Assembly: GCA_963575745.1 (NCBI GenBank)
Contig: CAUYUJ010015725.1
Span: 132,456 to 174,684, forward strand
Origin: Prorocentrum cordatum
Lineage: Eukaryota > Sar > Dinophyceae > Prorocentrales > Prorocentraceae
Direction: 5' to 3'
Length of the DNA stretch: 42,229 nt
Of this stretch, positions 17,931 to 27,514 are shown piece by piece. The translations under genes and the position numbers were made by a program. The first letter of the stretch is position 1, and each line of letters opens with the position of its first letter. Under the pieces are notes generated by a model that saw only the letters and a list, made by a program, of their open reading frames with translations, was not told where the DNA came from and made no database searches.

Positions 17931-17962
17931 GCTGCAACAGTATCCGAATCCGACTAGACTGC
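17931..17962. other. 3' flank of the kinase-dioxygenase gene
   Basis: Short sequence repeating the gene's last codons (TCCGATTCCGATTAG, then ATCCGAATCCGACTAG), suggesting slippage at the gene end. Confidence 0.5.
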
Positions 17963-18262
17963 CACAGCACTCAGCATCATCATCAGCATCATCATCTTCA
18001 TCGCCATCATCGTCGCAGCCATCGGCTTCATCATCATCGCCATCATCATCATCATCAACATGTTCACGCCGCCATTATCGTCATGCGGGTCATGATTTAA
18101 TCATCATCATCATCACTACATGATGATGACGATGACGAGGAGATTAGGATGGATATCATGATGATGACGATGCTGAGGAGATGGTGATGATGATGGCGAT
18201 GACGCGGGCGATGATGATTATCATGACGACGGTGATGACGATGATGATGACGATGATGCAAA
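17963..18262. repeat. ATC run meeting GAT run (inverted microsatellite junction)
   Basis: ATC/AGC repeats to 18,118 and complementary GAT/GAC repeats from 18,119, forming a simple-sequence palindrome with its axis at CACTACATGATG. Confidence 0.85.
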
Positions 18263-18364
18263 ACCAGGTTGAGTCGGTTGAGTCCGAAAACCCCGCCCTG
18301 AATCAAGCCAGACTGGAAACCGATGATATGGGCATTTTCGGACCATCCTGGAGCGGCACCCGTC
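18263..18364. other. Unique spacer with a motif shared with 4,978-5,010
   Basis: GGTTGAGTCGGTTGAGT and CCGCCCTGAATCAAGCCAG occur here. The second is the reverse complement of a motif at 4.98 kb, while the first occurs in the same orientation at both sites. No gene is visible. Confidence 0.4.
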
Positions 18365-19425
18365 TGGCAGTTTCGCATTGCTTTTTGATTATTCGGCGGT
18401 TGTCGGGCGGCGCGCATGGCCGTTTCGCAATGGTTTTGATTATTCGGCGGTTGACGGGCGGCGCCTTTTCTGGCCGTTTCGCATTGGTTTTCTATTGTTC
18501 CGCGGTCGTTGGGCGGCGCCCATGGCCGTTTCGCATCGGTTGTTGTCGATTCGGCGTATGTCGGGCGGCGCCCATGGCCGTTTCGCATTGGTTTTTTGTT
18601 ATTCTGCGGTTGTCGGGCGGTGCCCATGGCCGTGTCCGATTGGTTTTTGGATATTCGGCATTTGTCGGACGGCGCCCATCGCCGTTTCTGATAGTTCTTT
18701 GATTATTCTGCGGTTGTCGGGCGGCGGGCATGGCCATGTCCGATTGGTTTTTGATTACTCGGCGGTTGTCGGGCGGCGCCGTGGCCGTTTCGCCCTGGTC
18801 TTTCATTATTCGGCGGTTGTCGGGCGGCGCCCACGGCCGTTTCGCATTGGTTTTTGATTATTCGACTGCTGTCGGGCGGCGCCCTGGCCGATTCCTATGG
18901 GTCTTCGGCGGTTGTCGGGCGGCGCCCATGGCCGTTGCGCATTGTTTTTTGATATTTTGGCGTTTGTCGGGCGGCGCCCTGGCCGTTTCCTAATTTGTGT
19001 TTTTGATTATTCGGCGGTTGTCGGGCGGCGACGCGGCCGTTTTGCATTCGTTTTTGACAATTCGATGGTTGTCGGGCGGCGCCCTGGCCGTTCCCGATTG
19101 GTTTTCATGGTTCGGCGAGCGTCGGGCGGCGCCCGTGGCCGTTTCGCAATGGTTTTTGATTATTCGGCGGTTGCCGGGCGGCGCCTTTTCTGGCCGTTTC
19201 GCATTGGTTTTCCATTGTTCCGCGGTTGTTGGGCGGCGCCCATGGCCGTTTCGCATCGGTCGTTGGTAATTCGGCGTATGTCGGGCGGCGCCCATGGCTG
19301 TTTCGCATTGGTTTTTGGTTGTTCGGCGGTTGTCGGGCGGCGCCCATGGCCGTTTCGCATTAGTTTTATTATTCCGCGTTTGTCGGGCGGCGCCCATGGC
19401 CGTTACGCATTGTTACCTGACAGCT
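18365..19425 (+). repeat. 52-bp GGCGCC satellite, block 1 (about 20 units)
   Basis: Unit: TTCGGCGGTTGTCGGGCGGC, GCCCATGGCCGTTTCGCATT, GGTTTTTGATTA (52 bases). It contains the GGGCGGCGCCC dyad and usually CCATGG. Most units differ from their neighbours by one to five bases. Because 52 is not a multiple of three, all phases stay open with the same peptide themes (RRLSGGAHGRF, DYSAVVGRRPWPF); this is not coding evidence. Higher order: 18,440-18,600 matches 19,165-19,325, a period near 724 bases (14 units). Confidence 0.95.
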
Positions 19426-19530
19426 TGTTCTGATAGGCTTCTAGTAGGGTCAAAAGAGAGCAGCAGATGACTCCACATCTGGGCGGGTGCCGGACAGGGT
19501 GCCGCAGAAGTCGTTTTAAGCCAACAGTCA
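19426..19530. other. Unique spacer
   Basis: About 100 single-copy bases between two repeat families; no gene recognised. Confidence 0.4.
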
Positions 19531-19800
19531 CACACTTCGTGCTCTTCGACCTCCCAGAACTCCATTCCCGGGCCACATTTTGAATGCCCGGAGCCAATTG
19601 TAGGCCACTTCGTGCTCTTCGAGTTCCCAGAACTCCATTCCCCAGATTTTGGATGCCCGGAGCCAACTGTAGGCCACTTCGTGTCTTCGAGTTCCCAGAA
19701 CTCCATTCCTGGGCATGATTTTGAATGCCCGGAGCCAACTGTAGGCCACTTCGTGTTCTTCGAGTTCCCAGAACTCCATTCCCGGGCCACATTTTGAATG
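19531..19800 (-). repeat. 73-bp tandem repeat, four units
   Basis: Minus-strand units start at GGAATGGAGTTCTGGGA and contain CTCGAAGAACACGAAGTGGC, CTACAGTTGGCTCCGGGC, ATTCAAAATG. Lengths are 68-73 bases. Each unit taken alone translates on the minus strand to a protein-like 23-mer (MEFWELEEHEVAYSWLRAFK and a little more), but unit lengths break the phase, so the array as a whole is not a protein repeat. It may be the duplicated relic of an exon. Confidence 0.8.
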
Positions 19801-20022
19801 CTGAGGCAGGCTGAGGCTGAGGCTGAGGCAGGCTGATGCTGAGGCAGGCTGAGGCTGAGGCTGAGGCTGATGCAGGCTGAGGCTGAGGCAGGCTGAGGCT
19901 GACGCCGAGGCTGAAGGCAGACTGAGGCTGAGGCTGAAGCAGGCTGAGGCTGAGGCTGAGGCAGGCTGAGGCTGAGGCAGGCTGAGGCTGAGGCTGAGGC
20001 AGGCTGAGGCTGAGGCTGTGTC
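19800..20022 (+). repeat. GAGGCT hexamer minisatellite
   Basis: GCTGAG hexamers with periodic GCAGGCTGAG variants. Confidence 0.9.
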
Positions 20023-20175
20023 TGTGACTGCCGTTGCCACTGCGACTGTCATCGCGAATGCGACTACGACTGCGAGAACAGCACAATTCTACAACTGGAT
20101 GCTCATCTGAATCTTAAGGGGAATGCTTCCAGATATGCTCCTACACATCGCTGTTAGGTTGCTTTGCCGGGATAT
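20023..20175. other. Unique spacer
   Basis: Single-copy sequence, relatively AT-rich at its end (GGGATATTTTTTTATTATTG). No gene is supported. Confidence 0.4.
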
Positions 20176-20395
20176 TTTTTTATTATTGCGCGGTTGTCGG
20201 GCGGCGCCCGTGGCCTTTGCGTATTGGTTTCTAATTATTCGGCGGTTGTCGGTCGGCGCCAATGGCTGTTTCGCATTGGTTTTTGATTACTCGGCGGTTG
20301 TCGGGCGGCGCCTTTTCTGGCCGTTTCGCATTGGTTTTCTATTATTCCACGGTTGTCGGGCGGCGCCCATGGCCTGTTCGCATTGGTCTTTTTCC
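20176..20395 (+). repeat. 52-bp GGCGCC satellite, block 2 (about 4 units)
   Basis: Same orientation as block 1. The three-unit series at 20,235-20,375 (TTGTCGGTCGGCGCCAATGG and following) matches 25,945-26,085. Confidence 0.95.
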
Positions 20396-20496
20396 CGGCC
20401 GAGCCCGGTGAAATTCCGTGCCCGCCGGTGACTGACTGATTGGTTGGATGACTGACTGACTGATCGACTGACTGAACGTCAGGAGGGCGCCTTGAA
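20396..20496 (+). repeat. TGAC/TGAT tetranucleotide stretch and spacer
   Basis: GACTGACTGATTGGTTGG followed by GACTGACTGACTGATCGACT; a short bridge to the 43-49 bp satellite. Confidence 0.7.
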
Positions 20497-21512
20497 CAAC
20501 GCATTTCAAACCGCCCGCGGGCGCGCAACCGCAACTGGGCGACGCATTTCGACTTGTCCGCGGGCGCGCAACAGCATCCGCAACTGGGCGACGCATTTCA
20601 ACCTGCCCGCGGGCGCGCAACGGCAACCGCTACTGGGCGACACATTTCAACCCGCCCGCGGGCGCGCAACCGCAACTGGGCGACGACGCATTTCAACCCG
20701 CCCGCGGGCGCGCAACCGCAACCGCAAATGGGCGACACATTTCGACCCGCCCGCGGGCGTGCAACTGCAATCGCACCTGAGCGACACATTTCGGCCCGCC
20801 CGCGGGCGCGCAACCGCATCTGGGCGACGCATGTCAACCCGCACGCGGGCGCGCAACCGCAGTCACAACTGGGCGACATATTCCGGCCCGCCTGCGAGCG
20901 CGCAACTGCAGCCGCATTTGGGCGACGCATTTCAACCCGCCCGCGGGCGCGCAACCGCAACTGGGCGACAGCGCATTTCGACCCGCCCGCGGGCGCGCAA
21001 CCGCAACCGCAACTGGGCGACACATTTCAACCCGCCCGCGGGCGCGCAAGCGCAACTGGGAGACGCATTTCAACCCGCCCGCGGGCGCGCAACCGCAACC
21101 GCAACTACGCGACGCAATTCGACCCGTCCGCGGGCGCGCAAACGCAACCGCAATTGGGCGACACATTTCAACCCGCATGCGGGCTCGCAACCTCAACCGT
21201 ACCTGGGCGACACATTTCAACCCGCCCGCGGCAACCGCAACTGGGCGACGCATTTCAACCCGCCCGCGGGCGCGCAACCGCAACCGCATTTACGCGACAC
21301 GTTTCGACCCGCCCGCGGGCGCGCAACCGCACCTGGGCGACGCATTTCGACCCGCCCGCGGGCGCGCAACCGCAACCGCAACTGGGCGACGCATTTCGAC
21401 CCGCCCGCGGGCGCGCAACCGCAACCGCTACTGGGCGACGCATATCAACCCGCCCGCTGGCGCGCAACCGCAACCGCACCTGGGCGACGAATTTCGCACC
21501 GCCCGCGGGCAG
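20497..21512 (+). repeat. 43-49 bp CCGCGG satellite (about 22 units)
   Basis: Unit: CCCGCCCGCGGGCGCGCAAC, one or two CGCAAC insertions, then TGGGCGACGCATTTCAA. Length alternates between 43 and 49 according to the number of hexamers. The CCCGCGGG palindrome is present in almost every unit. Phase drifts, so the long frames across this block (up to about 600 codons) are repeat-generated. Confidence 0.95.
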
Positions 21513-21745
21513 GAGGAGCGCGAAGAGGACAGGGAGCAGGCGAAGGAGAAGGATGATCTGGCGCAGGAACAGGCGGGGGAGGAGGGGGGCAGGGCGAGGA
21601 GGAGGCAAGGGAGGAGGAGGAGGATCAGCAGGACGAGGAGGAGGAGGACGAACAGGAGGAGGAGGAGGAGGAGGGGGAGGAGGAGGAGGACCAGGATGGC
21701 CAGGAGGAGGGGGAGGACGGCGGGGAGGGGGATGCCAGGGTGGCG
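21513..21745 (+). repeat. GAG/GGA-rich purine stretch
   Basis: Almost pure purine on the plus strand. One phase reads as a Glu/Asp/Gln-rich run that continues into ARVAPHETAREQVLVATGG, which could be an acidic exon, but there is no start, domain or splice support. Confidence 0.6.
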
Positions 21746-21924
21746 CCGCACGAGACGGCGCGCGAGCAGGTGCTCGTTGCGACGGGCGGAGGAGGACGAG
21801 GTGGTGGACGTCAAGGGGGATATGGGCGTGGAGGTGGATGTCCTCCTCGCGGTCTCCGGGCGCAACCCGCGGTTTTCCGCCGGGGCATTGCAGCGGGGGG
21901 GCACCATTCCACGCTGCTGCCTCT
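21746..21924. other. GC-rich unique spacer
   Basis: Open in more than one plus phase (for example EEDEVVDVKGDMGVEVDVLL then AVSGRNPRFSAGAL). I cannot choose between coding and chance. Confidence 0.3.
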
Positions 21925-21975
21925 GATTATTATTCGGAGGTTGTCGGGCGGCGCCCTTCTGGCCGCTTCGCGCGC
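21925..21975 (+). repeat. 52-bp GGCGCC satellite, single unit (block 3)
   Basis: One isolated unit in the standard orientation between unique segments, suggesting that the surrounding unique sequence was inserted into an older continuous array. Confidence 0.85.
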
Positions 21976-22138
21976 GGGAGCTGGGGGCGCATGCGCCGCC
22001 GCCGCATTCTACTGGTGACAGAAGAGCTGGATCCGATCTCGCTCGGCGCGACGGTGAGTGGCCCAGCGCGCCGCAGTAACCCAGGCCCAGACACGCGGTG
22101 TCGCGGCGCAGCCGCTTGCGAGGCGGCCCCCGCCGCAG

Positions 22139-22289
22139 CTGCCGCCACTTCACCTCGGGGGGGCCGTGGTGCCCGACGAAGCGGATGGCTCCAGGGCCAA
22201 CGTCGTCGCGCCTGCCTGCCATCACGTAGTAAATGCCCTGCGGAACGGAGCCCCAGAGCTGCTGCAAGACATATCGCCAGGCGCGCCTT
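22139..22289 (-). CDS. Possible exon of an unrecognised protein
   Basis: On the minus strand a candidate acceptor (GATATGTCTTGCAG, about 22,263-22,276) is followed by a protein-like open stretch QLWGSVPQGIYYVMAG, then RRDDVGPGAIRFVGHHGPPE and VKWRQLRRG. It lies in the only unique island (21,976-22,361) inside the 52-bp satellite field. I see no start or donor and do not recognise the family. It may be a gene fragment. Confidence 0.25.
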
Positions 22290-22361
22290 CCCCGCCGACG
22301 GCCTGCCCATGGGCCCGGGTCCGAAGGCGGCGACGCTGGCCCGCGAGCCCCGATCGATCCC

Positions 22362-24880
22362 GCTTCGCATTGGTTTTTGATTGTTGGCGGTTGACAGGCG
22401 GCGCCTTTCTTGCCTTTCCCGATTGGTTGTTGATGATTCGGCGTTTGTCGGGCGGCGCCCATGGCCGCGCTGCATTTCTTTCGGGCAATTCGGCGGTTGT
22501 CGGGCGGCGCCCGAGGCTGTTCGCATTGGTTTTTGATTATTCGGCGGCGATCGGGTGGCGCCCGTGGCCGCTTCGCATTTTGTTGATTATTCTGCGGTTG
22601 TCGGGCGGCGCCCGCGGCCGCCTCGCATAGTCGTTGATTATTCTACGCCCGTGGCCTTTTCGCTTCGGTTTTTGATTCTTCGGCGGTTGTCGGGCGGCAC
22701 CCATGGCCGTTGCGCATTTGTTTTCGATTCTTCGGCCGTTGTCGGGCGGCCCCCATGCCGTTTCGCATCGGTTCTTCATTGGTCGGCGGTTTTCGGGCGA
22801 CGCCCGCGGCCGTGTCGCATCGGCTTTTGATTATTCGGCGGTTGTCGGGCAGCGCCTGTGGCCGGTTCCCATCGGTTTCTGGGCATTCTGCGGTTGCCGG
22901 GCGGCGCTCCTTTTGGCCGTTTTGCTTTGGTTTTTGATTATTCAACGTTTGTCTGGCGGCGCCCGCGGCCGTCTCCGACTGGCTTTGATTATGCGGCGCG
23001 TGTCGGGCGGCGCCCGCGGCCGTTTCGCATTGGACTTCGATTATTCGGCGGTTGTCGGGCGGCGCCCGCGGCCGTTTCACATGGGTTTTTGATTATTGGG
23101 CGGTTGTCGGGCGGCGCCCTCCTGGCAGTTTTGCATTGGTTTTTGATTGTTCGGCGACTGTGTCGGGCGGCGCGCATGGCCGTTTCGCATTGTTATTGGG
23201 TTATTCGGCGGCTGTCGGGCGACGCGTTCTCTCCCTTTCCCGATTGGTTTTTGATTATTCGGCGGTTGTCGGGCGGCGCCCGTCTGGCCGTTTCGCATTG
23301 GTTCTTGATCGTTCGGCGACTGTCGGGCTGCGCGCATGGTCGTTTCGAATTGATTCTTGAATATTCAGGTGTTTTCGGGCGGCACGGTTTTGCCGCGCCC
23401 GATTGGTCATCGATCGTTCGGCGGCTGTCGGGCGGCGCCCGCGCGGCCGTTGCGCAGCGGTTGTCGATTATTCGGCGGTTGTCGGGCGGCGCCCCATTGG
23501 TTTCTGATGATTCGGCGGTTGTCGGGCGGCGCCCTTCTGGCCGTTTCGCATTGGTTTTTATTATTCGGCGGTTGCCGGGCGGAGCCCGCGGCCGTTTTGG
23601 CATGCTCTTGTTTTCATCCGGCGTCTGGTTTTTAATTCGTCGGCGATTGTCGGGCGGCGCTCCTTCTGGCCATTTTGCATGGTCTTGATGATAACATTCG
23701 GCGGTTGTCGGGCGGCGCCCGCGGCCGTTTCGCATCCTTTTTCCCCGCCCCAGCCGTTGTCGGGCGGCGTCCGCGGCCGTTTTGCATCGGTATTTGATTA
23801 TTCGGCGGTTGTCGGGCGGCGCCCTTCTGGCCGTTTCGCATTGGTCATTGATTGGCTGGCGGTTGTCGGGCAGCGCGCGTGGCCGTTGCGCATTGGTTTC
23901 TGATAGTTCGGCGGTCGTCGGGCGCTCCGCTCTTGCCGCGCCCGATTGGTTGTGGATTATTCGGCTGTTGTCCCGCAGCGCCCTTCTGGCCGTTTCGCAT
24001 TGGTCATTGATTGGCCGGCGGTTGTCGGGCAGCGCGCGCGGCCGTTGCGCATTGGTTTCTGATGATTCGGCGGTCCTCGGGCGACCCGTTCCTGCCATGC
24101 CCGATTGGTTGTGGATTAATCGGCGGTTGTCGGGCGGCGCCCTTCTGGCCGTTTCGCATTGGTTTTTGATTATTCGGCTCGGGCGGCGCGCGCGGCCGTT
24201 GCGCGGCGTTTTTTTGTGTTTTGCCGTTCTGGCCGCTTCGCATGGGCCCTTGATTGTTCGGCGGTTGCCTGGGGCGCCCTTGTGGCAGTTTCGCACTGGT
24301 CTTTGAGCATTCGGCGGTTGTCGGGCGGCCCGTTCTTGCCGCGGCGCACTTGTATTTGACTGCACGGCGGTTGCCGAGCGGCGCTCTCTTGGCAGTTCCC
24401 CATTGGTTTTAGAATATTTGTTGGTTTTCGGGCGGCGCCCGTCTGGCAGTTTCGCATTGTTTCTTGATGTTTGGGCGGTTGCCGGGCGGCGCCCATGGCC
24501 GTTTCGCATTGGTTTTGGTTATCCAAGGGTTGTCGGGCGGCGCCCATGGCTGTTTCGTTTTGTTTGTTTGATTATTCGGCGGTTGTCCGGCGGCTGCATT
24601 CTTGCCGTTTCGCATTCGTATTTGATTGCGCTGTGGTCGACGGGCGGCGCCCATCTGGCCGTTGCGCATTGGTTTTAGATTATTGGGCGGTTGTCAGGCG
24701 GCGCCCGTGGCCGTTTCGCATTGGTTTTTGATTATTCGGCAGTTGTTGGGCGGCGCCGTTTCGGTTGTTTCGCATCGATTCTTGTTTATTCGGCGGTTGT
24801 CGGGCGGCGCTCTTATGGCCGTTGCGCATTGGTTTGCGATAATTCGGCGGATGTCGGGCGACGCCCACGGTCGTTTCCTG
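22362..24880 (+). repeat. 52-bp GGCGCC satellite, block 4 (about 48 units)
   Basis: Longest block but one, same orientation, with more divergent units than block 1 (for example CTTCTGGCC and GCGCGCGGCC in place of CATGGCC). A pair of units ending ATTGGTCATTGATTGGC occurs twice, at about 23,815-23,900 and 23,975-24,060. Confidence 0.95.
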
Positions 24881-25145
24881 TCAGTTATATACATGTTCTC
24901 ATGCGCACCTCTCCGAGGGAGTAGAGCTCAAAGGCGATTGATGCGCGCGCGGGGCGTTCGCGATTTTTCTGGCCGCCTCGCTGGGGACATCCTCGGCGTC
25001 AGGGTCCAAGAGCACATTGGAATTTCAACCATTTAACATGGCGCCTTCAGCAACGCTTGGCACTTTCAATAATTTTGGCCCCGATTCTCAGAGAATGGCT
25101 GTTTCGCCTGAGACATCATCCCAAAATCGAGCCCCGACGTACCCT
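24881..25145. other. Unique segment with a possible short coding stretch
   Basis: A plus-strand phase from 25,038 reads MAPSATLGTFNNFGPDSQRM, then AVSPETSSQNRAPTYPLAPQ, to a stop at 25,220. Composition is plausible, but the last part runs into the GCCTCCTGGG array and no start context or domain is recognised. Confidence 0.3.
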
Positions 25146-25400
25146 CTGGCACCCCAGACCCCGCCTCGGAGCCTCCTGGGGGCCTCCTGGAACCTCCCGG
25201 GGCCTCCCGGGGCTTTCTGAACCTTCTGGTGCCCCAGGCCCCGCCTCGGAGCCTCCTGGGGGTCTCCTGGAACCTCTTGGGGCCTCCTGGGGCCTCCAGC
25301 GTCTGCCCGGGGCCTCTCGGGGCCTCCTGAAGCCTCCTGGGGTTTCCTGGGGCCCCCCGAGGCCGCCTGAGGCCTCCTGGGGCCTCCTGGCGCTTCAGAA
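25146..25400 (+). repeat. GCCTCCTGGG minisatellite
   Basis: Units of about 10-12 bases (GGGGCCTCCTG), with a higher-order copy of CCCCGCCTCGGAGCCTCCTG at about 25,160 and 25,237. A short outlier reappears at 25,545-25,612. Confidence 0.85.
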
Positions 25401-25739
25401 TAACATGCGCACGCAGAGACGCAAATCACGCCCAACACATCACACGCTAGTCAAGCATAACACACACACAACATCTACAACGCACAAAAAGCACGCACAA
25501 CACAAGGCGCACATCAGACACGCACACACCCAGACAACACACGCAGTCCTGGGGCTTCCTGGAGCCTCGCCTGGCATCCAAGTCGGGCCTCCTAAGGCTT
25601 CTTGGGTGGCCCTGGTGCACGCGTCGCAAGGCGTGGCAACCCCACTCGCGCTCGAGCGCGACTTCGCCGTTGCATTTTCACTCTTGTCTCAAGCGCCCTC
25701 TCAGTTTTTTGCACGAGCCCGGGCGCGCACGTGCCACTT
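25401..25739. other. CA-rich and unique sequence
   Basis: 25,430-25,540 is A/C-rich with CACACA and GCACACA runs. 25,613-25,739 is unique and holds no recognised gene. Confidence 0.4.
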
Positions 25740-25748
25740 GTATGTATG

Positions 25749-25786
<38 letters not shown>
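25740..25786. repeat. TATG/TA microsatellite
   Basis: TATG tetramers passing into a TA run of about 35 bases that abuts the 52-bp satellite. Confidence 0.95.
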
Positions 25787-25787
<1 letters not shown>

Positions 25788-26190
25788 GGCGGTTGTCGGG
25801 CGGCACCCGCGGCGGTTTCGCATTGGTTTTTGATGCTTCTTCGGCTGTCGGGCGGCGCCCGTGGTCGTGTCCGTTTGGCGCTTGATTGCGCGGCGGTTGT
25901 CGGGCGGCGCCCATGGCCGTTTCTGATTGGTTTTTGATTTTTCGGCGGTTGTCGGTCGGCGCCAATGGCTGTTTCGCATTAGTTTTTGATTATTCGGCGG
26001 TTGTCGGGCGGCGCTTTTCTGGACGTTTCGCATTGGTTTTCTTGTGTTCCGCGGTTGTCGGGCGGCGCCCGTGGCCGTTTCGCATTGGGCCGTGATTCTT
26101 CGGCGGTTGTCGGGCGGCGCCTTTCTGGCCGCTGCGCATTGGTTTTTCGATAGTTCGGCGGATATCGGGCGACGCCCATGGTCGCTTCAT
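25786..26190 (+). repeat. 52-bp GGCGCC satellite, block 5 (about 8 units)
   Basis: First unit ends GGCACCCGCGGCGG, last unit begins GCGGATATCGGGCGACGCCC. These edge variants recur at the next TA interruption (see the junction finding). Confidence 0.95.
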
Positions 26191-26196
26191 GAGAGT

Positions 26197-26209
26197 TACA
26201 CACACACAC

Positions 26210-26250
<41 letters not shown>
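26197..26250. repeat. CA then TA microsatellite
   Basis: CACACACACA followed by an interrupted TA run of about 45 bases. Confidence 0.95.
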
Positions 26251-26251
<1 letters not shown>

Positions 26252-27412
26252 TCGGCGGTTGTCGGGCGGCACCCGTGGCGGTTTGATTATTCGGCGGTTG
26301 TCGGGCGGCGCCCTACTGGCCGTTTGCGATGGTTTTTGATGATGTGGCCATTGTCGGGCGGCGCCCATGGCCGTCGCGCATTGGTTCTTGATTTTCCGAC
26401 GGTTGTCGGGCGGCGCCTTTGTCGCTTCGCATTGGTTTTCGATTATTCGGCGGGCGTCGGGCGGCGCCCATGGCCATTTCGCAATGGTTTTTGATTATTC
26501 GGCGGTTGTCGGGCAGCGCCCTCCTGGCCGTCTCGCAATGGTTTTCCCTTGTCCGGCGGTTGGGCGGCGCGTTTGTTTTTGATTATTCGGCGGCTGCCGG
26601 GCGGCGCCCATGGCCGTTTCCAATTGTTTGTTAATTATTCGGCGGTTTTCGGGCGGTGTCTTTCCGGCCGTGTCGCATTGGTTTTTGATCGTGTGGCGGT
26701 TGTCGGGCTGCGCCCATAGCCGTCGCGCGTTGGGGTTTGATTATTCTGCGGTTGTCGGGCGGCGCCCATGGCCGCGTCCGATTGGTTTTTGATCATTCGG
26801 CGTTTGTCGGGCGGCGCCCTTCTGGCCGTTCCGCATTGGTTTTTGATTTTTCGGCGGTTGTCGGGCTGCGCCGTTTTGGGTGTTTCGTTGGTTTTTGATT
26901 ATTCGGCGGTTGTGGGGCGGTGCCCATGGGTGTTCATTGCTGTCTTTGCATTATTATGCGGTTGTCGGGCGGCGCACGTGGCCTCTTCGCGTTTTTTTTT
27001 TTTCAATTATTCGGCGGTTGCCGGGCGGCGCCGCGGTCGTTTCGCATTGTTCTTTCATTATTCGGCGGTTGTCGGGCGGCGCCCATGGCCGCATGTTGGT
27101 TTTTTGATTATTCGGCGGTTGTCGGGCGGCGCCGTGGCCGCTGCGCATTGGTTTTCGACTGCGGGGCGCTTGGCGGGCGGCGCCCATCTGGCCCTTGCGC
27201 ATTGTTGTTCAAATATTCGGCGTTTGTCGGGCGGCGCCCATGGCCGTTTCGCATTGGCATTTGATTGTGCGGCGGTTGTCGGGCGGCGCCCAGGGCCGTT
27301 TCGTATTGGTTTTTGATTATTCGGCGTTTGCCGTGCGGCGCCCGTGGCCGTTTCTGTTTGGTTTTGATTATTCGGCGGTTATCGGGCGGCGCCCGCGTCC
27401 GTTTCGCATTTT
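26250..27412 (+). repeat. 52-bp GGCGCC satellite, block 6 (about 22 units)
   Basis: Same orientation and unit. Begins with a GGCACCCGTGGCGG edge unit and ends at TTTCCCAACC before a pyrimidine-rich spacer. Confidence 0.95.
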
Positions 27413-27514
27413 TTCCCAACCATCCTGTGGTGTTGGGTCCTCGTTTTGAAGAGACGGTGCCCCGCGTTCCTCTCCTTCCTCCTCCCCCTCCTTCCCCTCC
27501 TTGCCTCTGCTCTC
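27413..27514. other. Spacer with pyrimidine-rich stretch
   Basis: Unique bases then a CCTCC-rich run (27,466-27,505). No gene is seen. Confidence 0.5.

Noticed and set aside
20492-22380. Plus-strand frames up to about 608 codons rich in PARGRATATG
   Set aside because: Generated by the 43-49 bp satellite and a purine run; unit length is not constant in phase.
25740-26250. TA runs as TATA promoters or origins
   Set aside because: They are microsatellites at satellite borders; dinoflagellate genes generally lack TATA boxes and no gene follows.
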